This document shows, in pieces, positions 1 through 8,539 of a stretch of 35,708 nt of DNA. The notes below the pieces were generated by a model. That model had not been told where the DNA came from. It ran no database searches and saw only the letters and a program-made list of their open reading frames with translations. A program made the translations under genes and the position numbers. Every line of letters begins with the position of its first letter. Within the stretch, counting starts at the first letter, position 1. Origin of the DNA: Nitrospinota bacterium (lineage in GTDB: Bacteria > UBA8248); contig JAPPHK010000246.1 of NCBI GenBank assembly GCA_028820795.1, positions 1 to 35,708 of the forward strand, read 5' to 3'.

Positions 1-102
1 ACAAACGCTCCTTTCTCAGTCGCGTTTTACCTCCGGCGGCTACTCAGGGTGAGGGCGATACGGCGGCGAAGTGGGGCGAGAAGAACGCCCCCACTCCCAA
101 AA

Positions 103-342
103 CAGGGTTTTTCAACAGCCCCATATGCGTCCCCTACACTCCCTACGGCAAGGTGATATCCCGTCGCCGTCATACAGGGTCTTTTTCAACAGCCCCCTCA
201 AAGGGGGAGTGAATTTCAAAAGCGTCCGTGCAACCAAATTCACTCCACAGGGGTTTTTCAACAGCCCCATATGCGACCCCTACACTCTCTCAGTCAAGGC
301 GGTATCCCGTCGCCGTCATACCGGGTCTTTTTCAACAGCCCC
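103..342. repeat. Direct repeat, two ~94-bp copies (103-196 and 249-342)
   Basis: Both copies read gggtttttcaacagccccatatgcg[t/a]cccctacactc...tatcccgtcgccgtcatac[a/c]gggtctttttcaacagcccc; offset 146 bp. Confidence 0.9.
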
Positions 343-357
343 GAAAAGGAAGGCTTT

Positions 358-501
358 GCGCCGCCTTCATTCGTCCTCCTCCAGCATATCGCGATATTGC
401 TCATAAGACGGCGGGAACCCGCCCGAGTAATTCAGCCAGTTCGTCACTGGTCGAACCCGACCAATGCGGGAGGGTTCGACGCCGCCCCCGCCTTGTGTGC
501 T
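358..501. pseudogene. Duplicated fragment of the 3' end of the adjacent DUF169 gene
   Basis: The minus-strand ORF 367-564 encodes PVTNWLNYSGGFPPSYEQYRDMLEE(DE), nearly identical to the C-terminus of the full gene (561-1337). The DNA is near-identical at an offset of 191 bp. Confidence 0.85.
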
Positions 502-560
502 GAACCCGACTGAGCAAGCAGGGTTCGCCGACCGATGCGAGAGGGTTCGCGGGGCCTTCA

Positions 561-1337
561 TCATTCCTCCTCCAGCATATCGCGATATTGTTCATAAGAA
601 GGCGGGAAGCCGCCCGAGTAATTCAGCCAGTTCGTCACCGGATAGCGCGCCGCCCCCGCCTTGTGCGTGGCCTCGAGACCCTCGAGAATCTCCTCGGTCG
701 CCGCGAAGGGAAACGAAAACGCCACCTCGTGGTCCTGCACCTGCCCGAAGATGCGGTCTCCCGTGCAGGGCACGACCATCTGGGGCTCTCCGCTCGTGTG
801 CGGGGCGATGGCGAGGTCCGCGCAGTCGATTCTGCCTCGGAACGCGCTCTCGAGCGTCCCCCCGCGCTTCCAGAGCCACGCCTGCCCCAGGCGCATGATC
901 TGCGCACCGTTGCCGTAGATGACGATCGAGTCGGGCGTGAACGCCGCGCGGTGGAGCGGCGCCACCAGCACGCCCACGTATTTCCCCTCGGGCAGCCGGG
1001 GCACGCTCTCCTCGCTCAGACGGCCCGCTTCGATATTCTCCGTATAGAGGTCGATGCACAGGTTGCCCTCGGTGTAATGCGGCAGGCGCTTTTCGAGGCC
1101 CAGCGCCATCGCGCCCAGCACGCAGCTGCTGTCCTCTCGCCCGAGCGCGAGCGCCCACCCGTAGCGCCGCGCCATGGAGATCGCCTGGCAGGTGGTGAAC
1201 CGGTTCCCCAGATGTTCTTTGGGCCGTTTCGTCCGGGGCGGAACCTCCTCCCAGGATTCCAGGAACTTCACCGCGACGGGAAACGAGGCGAGGCGCAGGT
1301 ATTGATTCAGCTTCTTTTCGAATTCGGAATTTTCCAT
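561..1337 (-). CDS. DUF169 domain-containing protein
   Basis: 258-aa ORF: FPVAVKFLESWEEVPP...CQAISMARRYGWALALGREDSSCVLGAMALGL, typical of the DUF169 family. Confidence 0.8.
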   Translation of the reverse strand: MENSEFEKKLNQYLRLASFPVAVKFLESWEEVPPRTKRPKEHLGNRFTTCQAISMARRYGWALALGREDSSCVLGAMALGLEKRLPHYTEGNLCIDLYTENIEAGRLSEESVPRLPEGKYVGVLVAPLHRAAFTPDSIVIYGNGAQIMRLGQAWLWKRGGTLESAFRGRIDCADLAIAPHTSGEPQMVVPCTGDRIFGQVQDHEVAFSFPFAATEEILEGLEATHKAGAARYPVTNWLNYSGGFPPSYEQYRDMLEEE

Positions 1338-1922
1338 CGGCTTCTCCTTTCGCGCCGTCTCGCCATCGGTTCATGTCGCGTATGGGGAATTATATCATTA
1401 TCACGCGGGGTGATCACGAAATAAAAAAAGCGCGCCCCGTGACGCGGAGTGCCCGGAAGGTGAATGGGGCGATATTCGCACTCCCGTGGCCGGACTGACC
1501 GAAAAAGAGGGTTGAACCCGTTGCGAAGATGCTGCAGTCCGGGCTTTACGCCCATTCGCGCCGAAACGGCAGCGCGCGTCTTCATGGCGGTGCGCAACGC
1601 GGACATAAAGGAGGCTCGGCGCAAACCATAAAGACGCCTTGCAGCGCCGCGAGTCGAGGAGGCGAACTTCCGGCCCTGTCGAGCCGCAAAGGGCTTGAAC
1701 GCGCGAGGCGGATGTGGTAAAGCAGAAGGGAATTCATGATTTTGTTGCGGCAGGAACTTTCGCATGAAACATTTGCGCGGGAGTGGTATCGGGCCACACG
1801 ATCATGAGGGTCGGAGAGCGCCGGGAGGCCGGTAACACTGAAGAAAGGAGGTTGGATATCGGAAAAGGCTGAGGCAGGCGCTGAATGACCCGTGTTTTCG
1901 CTTCATGCAGTCGCAGTTTTTT

Positions 1923-2125
1923 GGTCACGGGGTTCTGGATGGAATTTGACTCCGGGATCGGAATCATGGCAGTCTGATTTTCTGGTAGCAAGGGAGGCCT
2001 TCTCATGGAGGCCTTGTCACGACGATGTGGAGGACTCACTCGATGCTGTTCCGCACGAACCGTTGTTCCGTACGAAAACCCCCGACAATAAATCGCATGT
2101 TTTTGAACCGGCGTCTCGGTACGCC
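1923..2125 (+). pseudogene. Decayed duplicate of the leader/5' end of the downstream lipoprotein gene
   Basis: ggtcacggggttctggatggaatttgactcc...gattttctggtagcaagggaggccttctc...gaggactcactcgATGctgttccgcacgaa...catgttttt parallels 2127-2330 upstream of and into the lipoprotein gene (ggccacaggggcc...tttgactcc...gattttctagtatcacacgggaggcc...gaggactcactcaATGttgttctgcgcaaa...tatgtttt). Confidence 0.7.
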
Positions 2126-2276
2126 TGGCCACAGGGGCCGGGGCGGGCTTTGACTCCATGATCAGAAGGATGGGAATTTGATTTTCTAGTATCACACGGG
2201 AGGCCTTCTCTCAGGAGGCCTCATACGGGGGCCTTCTCAAGGAGGCCTTATCACGACGATGAGGAGGACTCACTCA

Positions 2277-4058
2277 ATGTTGTTCTGCGCAAAAACACCC
2301 ATCAACAAGTTGTATGTTTTCACAATGGCGCTCCTGCTCGCGGTAACGCTGGCCGGTTGCGGCAGCAGTAACGGCGGAAGCGCCGACACGTCCGAGCCGC
2401 CGGTCACGATGCCGGACCCGGCTCTGCAGGCGGCTGCGGACGCGGCGTCTGCTGCTGCGGATGCGGCCGAAGCGGCTGCGGATGCGGCGGAGAACGCGGC
2501 GGCCGATACATCCACGCATGCCGCCGCGGCTATGGACAAGGCGGCTGCGGATGCGGCCGCCATGGCGGCGCGCGCTGCGGCGACCGAGGCGCGCGCGGCT
2601 GCAGTAGCGGCGCAGGCGGCGGCGGAGGATGGCGACCTGGCGGCTGCGCAGGCTGCGCAGGGGAATGCCGAAGCCGCCCGGACGACTGCGGAGACGGAGA
2701 GGGGCAACGCCGAAACCGCGATGGCGGACGCAGCCACGGCGGAGGCTGAAGCAATCGCGGCGGAAATGGAGGCCGAAGCCGCCAGGATAGCGGCGGCGAC
2801 CGAAGCGGCGAAGACGAAATCCCAAGCCATCATCAATGAGGCCGCGGGGAGCACCACGGCGCCCTTCGACTCTTTGACCGCCGGTGAGAACTACACGGTA
2901 ACCGCGGAAATCGAGGACGGCGTCGTGGTCGCCAAGATCGCCATTCCCGGAGCGGCCATGGACGATCCGGAGTTCATGAGAACCGGCGCGCTGCCGGCCA
3001 TCGGGGACTGGGACGGAAGCATGTATACGCTCGGCCCCAACGATGACGGCGAGACGGAAGTCATAGGCGTCTATACCGACATCGCCGTGCCGACGGTCAC
3101 GGATTTCGGGGATGTGTATACACTGAACGTCGACCTCGATGCTGCAGTGGACGCCGATGACGACGGCACCGCCAACAACGACTACACCGCGCTCGCGATT
3201 GATCAAACCGATGCGGGTGTCCGCAGCCGCGTCGAGTCGGATGCGTTTACCGCCGTCACGTCGGCTACGCTGACATTTGCCAATGACGATACTTCGACCG
3301 GCGATATGAACGAGGGGTTTGAAGCCGCGGGCACCTACGCCGGACACATGGGCCGGTACAGGTGTTTTGGTTCCAGCCAATGTGAGGTCGTACTCGACGC
3401 GGACGGCGAAATAACCAGTATGACCAGTGGCTGGATATTCATTCCCGATGCGGGCGTCACCATCGACGTGCAGGACTCCGTTTACTTCTATTACGGCTTC
3501 TGGGTGAAGAGCACGGAGGAAGAAGGCGCCACCACCTACGATGCGGTGCAAACCTTCGCGGGCGGAAGCGGAATCGATCTGTTCCCCGGCACCGAAATGG
3601 CCAATGTCCTGGGCACGGCGAGTTACGAAGGCGGCGCCGCGGGCGTGTTCACGAAGGGGGTGTTCACCCCCGAGGGCACGATCGATACCTCCACTTCCGG
3701 CACCTTCACGGCGGACGTGAGCCTGACGGCGTATTTCGGCGGGGGCGACGTGGCGGTCAACAAGCAGTATTCCGTCGAAGGGAGCGTTTCGAACTTCGCC
3801 TTGTCCGGGGGCGAGGAGAACGCCTGGAGCGTCAACCTGAAAGCCGATTTCACTTCCTCCGATAACTTTTTCAGAGGCACGGCCAATGGCGGCGGAGCCG
3901 AAAAGTCGTGGCACGGCGCCTTCTACGGGGCCGCGGCGGATACTCCCGCCACCGACGACGGCAGCGCCAAGCAGCATCCAGAAGGCGTGCTCGGCGAGTT
4001 CAACGCCAATTTCTCGAACGGGCGCGTGGCCGGCGCGTTCGGCGCGCACAAGCAGTAG
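2277..4058 (+). CDS. Lipoprotein with Ala-rich helical stalk and TbpB-like C-terminal beta-barrel domain (putative Slam cargo)
   Basis: Start at 2277 is favoured over 2259 because of the GAGGAG Shine-Dalgarno. Signal peptide and lipobox MLFCAKTPINKLYVFTMALLLAVTLAGC; long Ala-rich segment; C-terminus GVLGEFNANFSNGRVAGAFGAHKQ resembles the terminal FGAKKQ strand of TbpB-type domains. Confidence 0.75.
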   Translation: MLFCAKTPINKLYVFTMALLLAVTLAGCGSSNGGSADTSEPPVTMPDPALQAAADAASAAADAAEAAADAAENAAADTSTHAAAAMDKAAADAAAMAARAAATEARAAAVAAQAAAEDGDLAAAQAAQGNAEAARTTAETERGNAETAMADAATAEAEAIAAEMEAEAARIAAATEAAKTKSQAIINEAAGSTTAPFDSLTAGENYTVTAEIEDGVVVAKIAIPGAAMDDPEFMRTGALPAIGDWDGSMYTLGPNDDGETEVIGVYTDIAVPTVTDFGDVYTLNVDLDAAVDADDDGTANNDYTALAIDQTDAGVRSRVESDAFTAVTSATLTFANDDTSTGDMNEGFEAAGTYAGHMGRYRCFGSSQCEVVLDADGEITSMTSGWIFIPDAGVTIDVQDSVYFYYGFWVKSTEEEGATTYDAVQTFAGGSGIDLFPGTEMANVLGTASYEGGAAGVFTKGVFTPEGTIDTSTSGTFTADVSLTAYFGGGDVAVNKQYSVEGSVSNFALSGGEENAWSVNLKADFTSSDNFFRGTANGGGAEKSWHGAFYGAAADTPATDDGSAKQHPEGVLGEFNANFSNGRVAGAFGAHKQ

Positions 4059-4210
4059 AATCGGCGGCGGAAAGAAGTTCGCAGAGGAACAATCCACAGT
4101 ATGCGGGAAGGCGGCCTCCCGGCCGCCTTCCCCTGGACTTGAAAGTGAGTTACACTTCGCGCGCTCCTGCTTTTGGTAAGCCACGGTAAAGACCGCCAAC
4201 CAGGGAGAGC

Positions 4211-5632
4211 ATGAGGGAGAGCGCAAGGGAGCGTGCTCGCCTCACGTCCAACGCCATGAAAAAAACCATTCTGCTCATCATCTGCATCACCATCTTTGCG
4301 CTTGCGCACCTGACGGCCGGGGAGGCTTTCGCTGCCCGGCCTCACCTCTCCAAGGACCCCAAGGTCCAGGCCGCGCGCGGGCTGCTCAAACAGCGCCGCT
4401 ACACAGAGGCGCTTGAACTTCTGCGCCCCATCGTCAGAGAGTCGAAGGGCCGCGCCGACAGGACGGACGTGCTGTTCCTCGCGGGTCTTTCGGCCATCGA
4501 GGCCTCGCGGCGCCTGCCGCCGGCGAATGTGGAGGAAATAACGGCGCTTCTCGATGAGGCCATCGCCGCGCTCCGGGACATCCTCATCACGCAGCCCGGC
4601 CTCGTGCGCGTGCGGCTCGAACTCGCGCGCGCGTTCTTCTACAAGCAAGAGGATAATCTCTCTCGCCAGCACTTCGATCGCGTTCTCGCCGGCAAACCGC
4701 CCAAGGCGATGGTCTCGAACATCAACCGCTTCCTGCGCATCATGCGCGCGCGCAGGCGCTGGAACGCGTATTTCGGGTTTTCCATCGCGCCGGACACGAA
4801 CATCGGCGCGGTGTCGGATTCCGAGGTCATCTACATCTTCGATCTGCCCTTCCGCCGCAACAATTTCGAGGGCGCGAGTTCGGGCCTTGGTTTCGTCTTC
4901 TGGGGCGGATTCGAGTATCAGCACCCCCTTGAAAAGCGCCTGCGCCTGCGCGTGGGGACGGATATCTCCCGCAGGGAATACGAGGGGAGCCGCTTCGATC
5001 AAATGACGGTCTCCCTCCATGCCGGGCCGCGCTGGTGGATGAGCCCCAACACCGAGATGAGCCTGCTCGCCAGCGCGCGGCAGCGCCGGAGCGGCGGCTT
5101 CGTCCACAGCCACGAGTTCGGCGTGCGCTACGAGCTCGAACACCGCCTCACGCGCCGCATCCGCCTGAGCGGGCGCGCATCCTGGCACGAGCGCAACTAC
5201 GAGCGCGACAAGCATTTCGACGGCCCGCTGCTGGATCTCGCGCTGGTGGGTTCGTGGGTGCTCACGCCGACGCTCCAGGTCCGGGGCGGAATCGGCTACG
5301 CGGCGGATAACCCCGAATTGCTCAGGAGCAGGAACCGCAGCCGGTGGGGACGTCTGGGCGCGTCGATCGCTCTTCCCTTGGGTTTCACCGTCGGGGCGAA
5401 CGCGGAGCTTCGCACGACGAATTATAAGGGATCGTGGCCTCCCTTCACCCCCAATGACGTGTTGCGCGAGGACGAAGTGCGCATATACAGCGCCTCCGTC
5501 TTCAACCGGGGCTTCACGGCTTTCGGCTTCAGCCCCCAGCTCATCGTGGTGAACGAGGAGCGCGAGTCCAACGCCCAGCTCCACGACTACAAGCGCACCC
5601 GCGCCGAGCTTCGCTTCGTGCGGCAGTTCTAG
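4211..5632 (+). CDS. TPR plus outer-membrane beta-barrel protein, Slam-like (DUF560, surface lipoprotein assembly modifier)
   Basis: Likely start at 4256 (MKKTILLIICITIFALAHLTAGEAFA signal peptide). N-terminal TPR region (LLKQRRYTEALELLRPI...RVRLELARAFFYKQEDNLSRQHFDRVL), then a barrel with alternating aromatic strands and a C-terminal ...NAQLHDYKRTRAELRFVRQF closing in aromatic F. Confidence 0.8.
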   Translation: MRESARERARLTSNAMKKTILLIICITIFALAHLTAGEAFAARPHLSKDPKVQAARGLLKQRRYTEALELLRPIVRESKGRADRTDVLFLAGLSAIEASRRLPPANVEEITALLDEAIAALRDILITQPGLVRVRLELARAFFYKQEDNLSRQHFDRVLAGKPPKAMVSNINRFLRIMRARRRWNAYFGFSIAPDTNIGAVSDSEVIYIFDLPFRRNNFEGASSGLGFVFWGGFEYQHPLEKRLRLRVGTDISRREYEGSRFDQMTVSLHAGPRWWMSPNTEMSLLASARQRRSGGFVHSHEFGVRYELEHRLTRRIRLSGRASWHERNYERDKHFDGPLLDLALVGSWVLTPTLQVRGGIGYAADNPELLRSRNRSRWGRLGASIALPLGFTVGANAELRTTNYKGSWPPFTPNDVLREDEVRIYSASVFNRGFTAFGFSPQLIVVNEERESNAQLHDYKRTRAELRFVRQF

Positions 5633-5689
5633 GCCAGGCTTTCCCGAGGAGGGGAAGGATCGGCGGTGCTCATCTTTCAAAATTGAGTC

Positions 5690-5779
5690 GTAGGGACAGG
5701 CCCCTGTGCCTGTCCTGTCGGAGGACGCTCAGCAGGGACAACCACAGGGGACAGGACAACCCGAAAGGGGTGTCTCTAC
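5690..5779. repeat. Small MITE-like intergenic repeat with inverted ends
   Basis: Ends GTAGGGACA...TGTCTCTAC; internal perfect hairpin GGACAGGC-CCCTGT-GCCTGTCC (5694-5715). Confidence 0.6.
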
Positions 5780-5806
5780 AACAAACACCATAAACCCTCC
5801 CGCGCC

Positions 5807-6049
5807 GGGGCTGTTGAAAACCCGGTTTCGGAAGAGGGCGTCTTTGACATTCCCTCATCGGTTTTGTTCGACTCTCGTCTCGCTTGGCAGCGGAGCTCCC
5901 CGATACCCCGTAACCCTGAGTAGCTGCGAAGCCGCGTATCGAAGGTCAATCCCGATTGAAGAATGAGGGATTGCGTCCGTCCCTCGATACCGCGCGCGAG
6001 CGCGCCTACTCGGGATGAGGGAGGGGTGGGGCTTTTTCAACAACCCCTC
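5807..6049. repeat. Intergenic repeat element with terminal inverted repeats GGGGCTGTTGAAAA / TTTTTCAACAACCCC
   Basis: Left end ggggctgttgaaaacccgg, right end gctttttcaacaacccctc; internal ccctgagtagctgcgaagccgcgtatcgaagg palindromic segments. Confidence 0.65.
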
Positions 6050-6065
6050 ACCGCTTAGATCAGAC

Positions 6066-6548
6066 TCAGGGCTTGTGCACGCCGCAGCCGAAGATGTAGC
6101 CCTTGTGGAGTACGACCCATGAGGACTTGGGCGCGACCTTGCCCGTGAGGGGGTCTTTCCAGCCGTAATCGACCCATACGCCCTCGGGTTTCACCTTATC
6201 GAGAATGGCGCGGCCGATGCTGAGGCCGCCCGGGTCGATGAGCGTCGAGGCGTTCGTGCCGATGAGCAAGCGGCTTTGGGCATGGGAGACGATGCGCGCG
6301 CCCTTCTCCGCCCTCAGAACGAAAATGTAGAGGTCCAGGTGATTGAATTCCGCGCCCGGCCGATTGGTGAAGCGATCGAAAGCCGCCTTCATGCCTTCCT
6401 TCTCGAACAGGGCGACGGCTTTCGCCACCATGGCCTGCGCCTGGGCGGGCGTGCCGCGCTTTTTCTTCTGTTCATCCGCGAAAGCGGGCGCTGCGAGGAG
6501 CAGTACAGAGACGATGAGCGCGATTTTTACGGTGATGTTGTTTTTCAT
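6066..6548 (-). CDS. Secreted single-Cache-domain protein
   Basis: Signal peptide MKNNITVKIALIVSVLLLAAPAFA; AVALFEKEGMKAAFDRFTN...LDLYIFVLRAEKGARIVSHAQSRLLIG...VWVDYGWKDPLTGKVAPKSSWVVLHKGYIFGCGVHK is typical of Cache_2-type proteins. Confidence 0.75.
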   Translation of the reverse strand: MKNNITVKIALIVSVLLLAAPAFADEQKKKRGTPAQAQAMVAKAVALFEKEGMKAAFDRFTNRPGAEFNHLDLYIFVLRAEKGARIVSHAQSRLLIGTNASTLIDPGGLSIGRAILDKVKPEGVWVDYGWKDPLTGKVAPKSSWVVLHKGYIFGCGVHKP

Positions 6549-6831
6549 GGATTGGAGTCCTCTGTTGGTTTTGCCTTTCAACTCCTGAGCGTGGAGGAAA
6601 ATAGAAAGGTTTTGGGAATCTGTCAATTCAGGGGTGATTTGTGGGCGTGTTCGTCATTTCGGCATGCGCCGGAGTGACGGGCGAAAACTACCCGCCCTTA
6701 CGAAGCTGCAGACGATCCCTCCCTCTTCGGTCGCAATTCCTCCTTCTTCAGGCGGAATTGACCTCCGTTTGTCTCGCCCATGCGGTTGTCTTATCATCAA
6801 GAAGAGAACGCATTGCGATGAGGATAAGAAA

Positions 6832-7146
6832 GTGAATTCGCAAGTTTCCATCCCCAAAGAGAGGCTCGCTGCATTTTGCCGCGCGCACGGCGTGAAGCGT
6901 TTCGCCGTCTTCGGCTCGGCGCTGCGTGAGGATTTCGGACCCGAGAGCGACGTCGACGTGCTCGTCGAGTTCGAACCGGGCCGCGCGCCGGGGCTGCTGG
7001 GCGTGGCCGGCATGGAGCGGGAGTTGTCGGACCTCTTCGGCGGGCGGAAGGTGGACCTGATCGAACGCAGCGCCGTCGAAGCAAGCCGGAACTACATTCG
7101 CCGTGAATCGATACTACATTCCGCCGAGACCATCTATGCGGCGTGA
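6832..7146 (+). CDS. MNT-type nucleotidyltransferase domain protein (MntA-like antitoxin)
   Basis: GTG start; motif FGSALREDFGPESDVDVLVEF (GSxxRxDxxxxSDxDxxV). Confidence 0.85.
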   Translation: MNSQVSIPKERLAAFCRAHGVKRFAVFGSALREDFGPESDVDVLVEFEPGRAPGLLGVAGMERELSDLFGGRKVDLIERSAVEASRNYIRRESILHSAETIYAA

Positions 7147-7477
7147 CGACGCCTGGCTGCTCGACATGTTGCTGGCTGCGCGCGACGTGGTGGATTTCGC
7201 TCGTGGTCGGACGCGGGACGATCTGAACACGGACCGCCAGTTGGTCTTGTCACTGGTCAAATCTATCGAAATCATCGGCGAGGCCGCCGCCCGCATCAGG
7301 CAGGAGACCAGAGAGGCTCACCCCGAGATTCCCTGGCCGAAGATCATCGCCATGCGGAATCGACTCGTGCATGCATATTTCGAGATCAATCTGAGGCGCG
7401 TGTGGGAAGTTGTGCAAAATGACCTTCCCGACCTGATCTCCCTCCTCGAACCGCTCGTCCCGCCGGAGAAGACGTAG
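7136..7477 (+). CDS. HEPN / DUF86 domain protein (HepT-like toxin)
   Basis: Overlaps the MNT gene; SLVKSIEIIGEAAARI...PWPKIIAMRNRLVHAYFEINLRRVW contains the Rx4H HEPN motif. Confidence 0.87.
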   Translation: MRRDDAWLLDMLLAARDVVDFARGRTRDDLNTDRQLVLSLVKSIEIIGEAAARIRQETREAHPEIPWPKIIAMRNRLVHAYFEINLRRVWEVVQNDLPDLISLLEPLVPPEKT

Positions 7478-7515
7478 CGGACAGGGAATCACCAAACACA
7501 GCCGGGAGGAAATGA

Positions 7516-8415
7516 ATGTCCAAGACGACAGTTGGTTTCGTGGGCCTGGGCCTGATGGGAAAGCCGATGGCGCGGCGGTTTCTGGCGGCGGGGTATCCGC
7601 TGGCGGTCTCGAGCCGCAGCCGTCCGCCGGTGGACGAGATTGCGGGGGAGGGCGCCAGGGCGTGCGGTTCGCCCGCCGAGGTGGCCGCGCACTCGGAAGT
7701 CGTCTTCACCATGCTGCCCGACGCGCCCAACCTGAGAGACGTGGTCTACGCGGAAAACGGCCTGTTGAATGCCATGAAGCCGGGGGGCGTTCTCGTGGAT
7801 TGCACCAGCAACGACCCGGCCTTCTCCGCCCAGGTCGCGGAGGCTCTCTCGGAGAAGGGCGTCGGGATGCTCGACGCGCCGGTATCGGGCGCGCCCGAAG
7901 GGGCGGCCGGCGGCACGCTCGCCATCATGGCCGGGGGTCCCAAAGACGTCTTCGCGCGCTGTAAGCCCCTGCTCGACGTACTGGGGGGGAAGGTGGTGCA
8001 CGTGGGAGAGGCGGCGGGCTCGGGGTGCATCGCCAAGCTCGCGAACCAGATTCTCGTGGCCGTCACTTTCCTCGGCGTGGGCGAGGCGCTCGTATTCGGG
8101 GCCAAGGCCGGTCTCGACCCCGCGGCGCTCGTGGACGTGATGGGCGCAGGCCTCGCGCGCTGCGGGGGGCTGGAGGTCAAGGCGCCGAAAATCCTCTCGG
8201 GCGATTTCTCCCCCGGCGGGAAGATAACGAGCCACGTGAAGGACTTGCGCTACGCGCTGGAGCAGGCGCGCGAGCGCGAGGTGGCGCTTCCGGGCGCATC
8301 GCTCGTCGCGCAGATATTCAACTCCCTGGTGGCGAACGGGGAGGGGGAACTCGACCACATCGCCATCGTCAAGGCGCTCGAGCGCATGGCGGGCGTGGAA
8401 GCGCGGGCGCTTTAA
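7516..8415 (+). CDS. NAD(P)-dependent beta-hydroxyacid dehydrogenase (3-hydroxyisobutyrate dehydrogenase family)
   Basis: TVGFVGLGLMGKPMARRFLAAGYPL Rossmann motif; LDAPVSGAPEGAAGGTLAIMAGG; GSGCIAKLANQ. Confidence 0.9.
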   Translation: MSKTTVGFVGLGLMGKPMARRFLAAGYPLAVSSRSRPPVDEIAGEGARACGSPAEVAAHSEVVFTMLPDAPNLRDVVYAENGLLNAMKPGGVLVDCTSNDPAFSAQVAEALSEKGVGMLDAPVSGAPEGAAGGTLAIMAGGPKDVFARCKPLLDVLGGKVVHVGEAAGSGCIAKLANQILVAVTFLGVGEALVFGAKAGLDPAALVDVMGAGLARCGGLEVKAPKILSGDFSPGGKITSHVKDLRYALEQAREREVALPGASLVAQIFNSLVANGEGELDHIAIVKALERMAGVEARAL

Positions 8416-8539
8416 TATGGCCTTCGGTACATGCCTTATGAAATCCTCGGGGGGAATCTGCGCAACGCGCCGGTATGATGATATTGCTCTGAGATGGCCT
8501 GCGCGGGTATCTGTGCGCTCGTGATGACGGGAAAGCGCC

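Noticed and set aside
1-350. CRISPR array
   Set aside because: Repeats are long, few and irregularly spaced, without unique equal-length spacers or cas genes.
2274-4226. 650-aa minus-strand ORF antisense to the lipoprotein gene
   Set aside because: Arg/Gly/His-rich translation typical of antisense frames of GC-rich genes; the plus strand has a signal peptide, lipobox and domain structure.
3923-5680. 585-aa minus-strand ORF antisense to the Slam-like gene
   Set aside because: Shadow frame of a GC-rich gene; no recognisable domain, RBS or start context.
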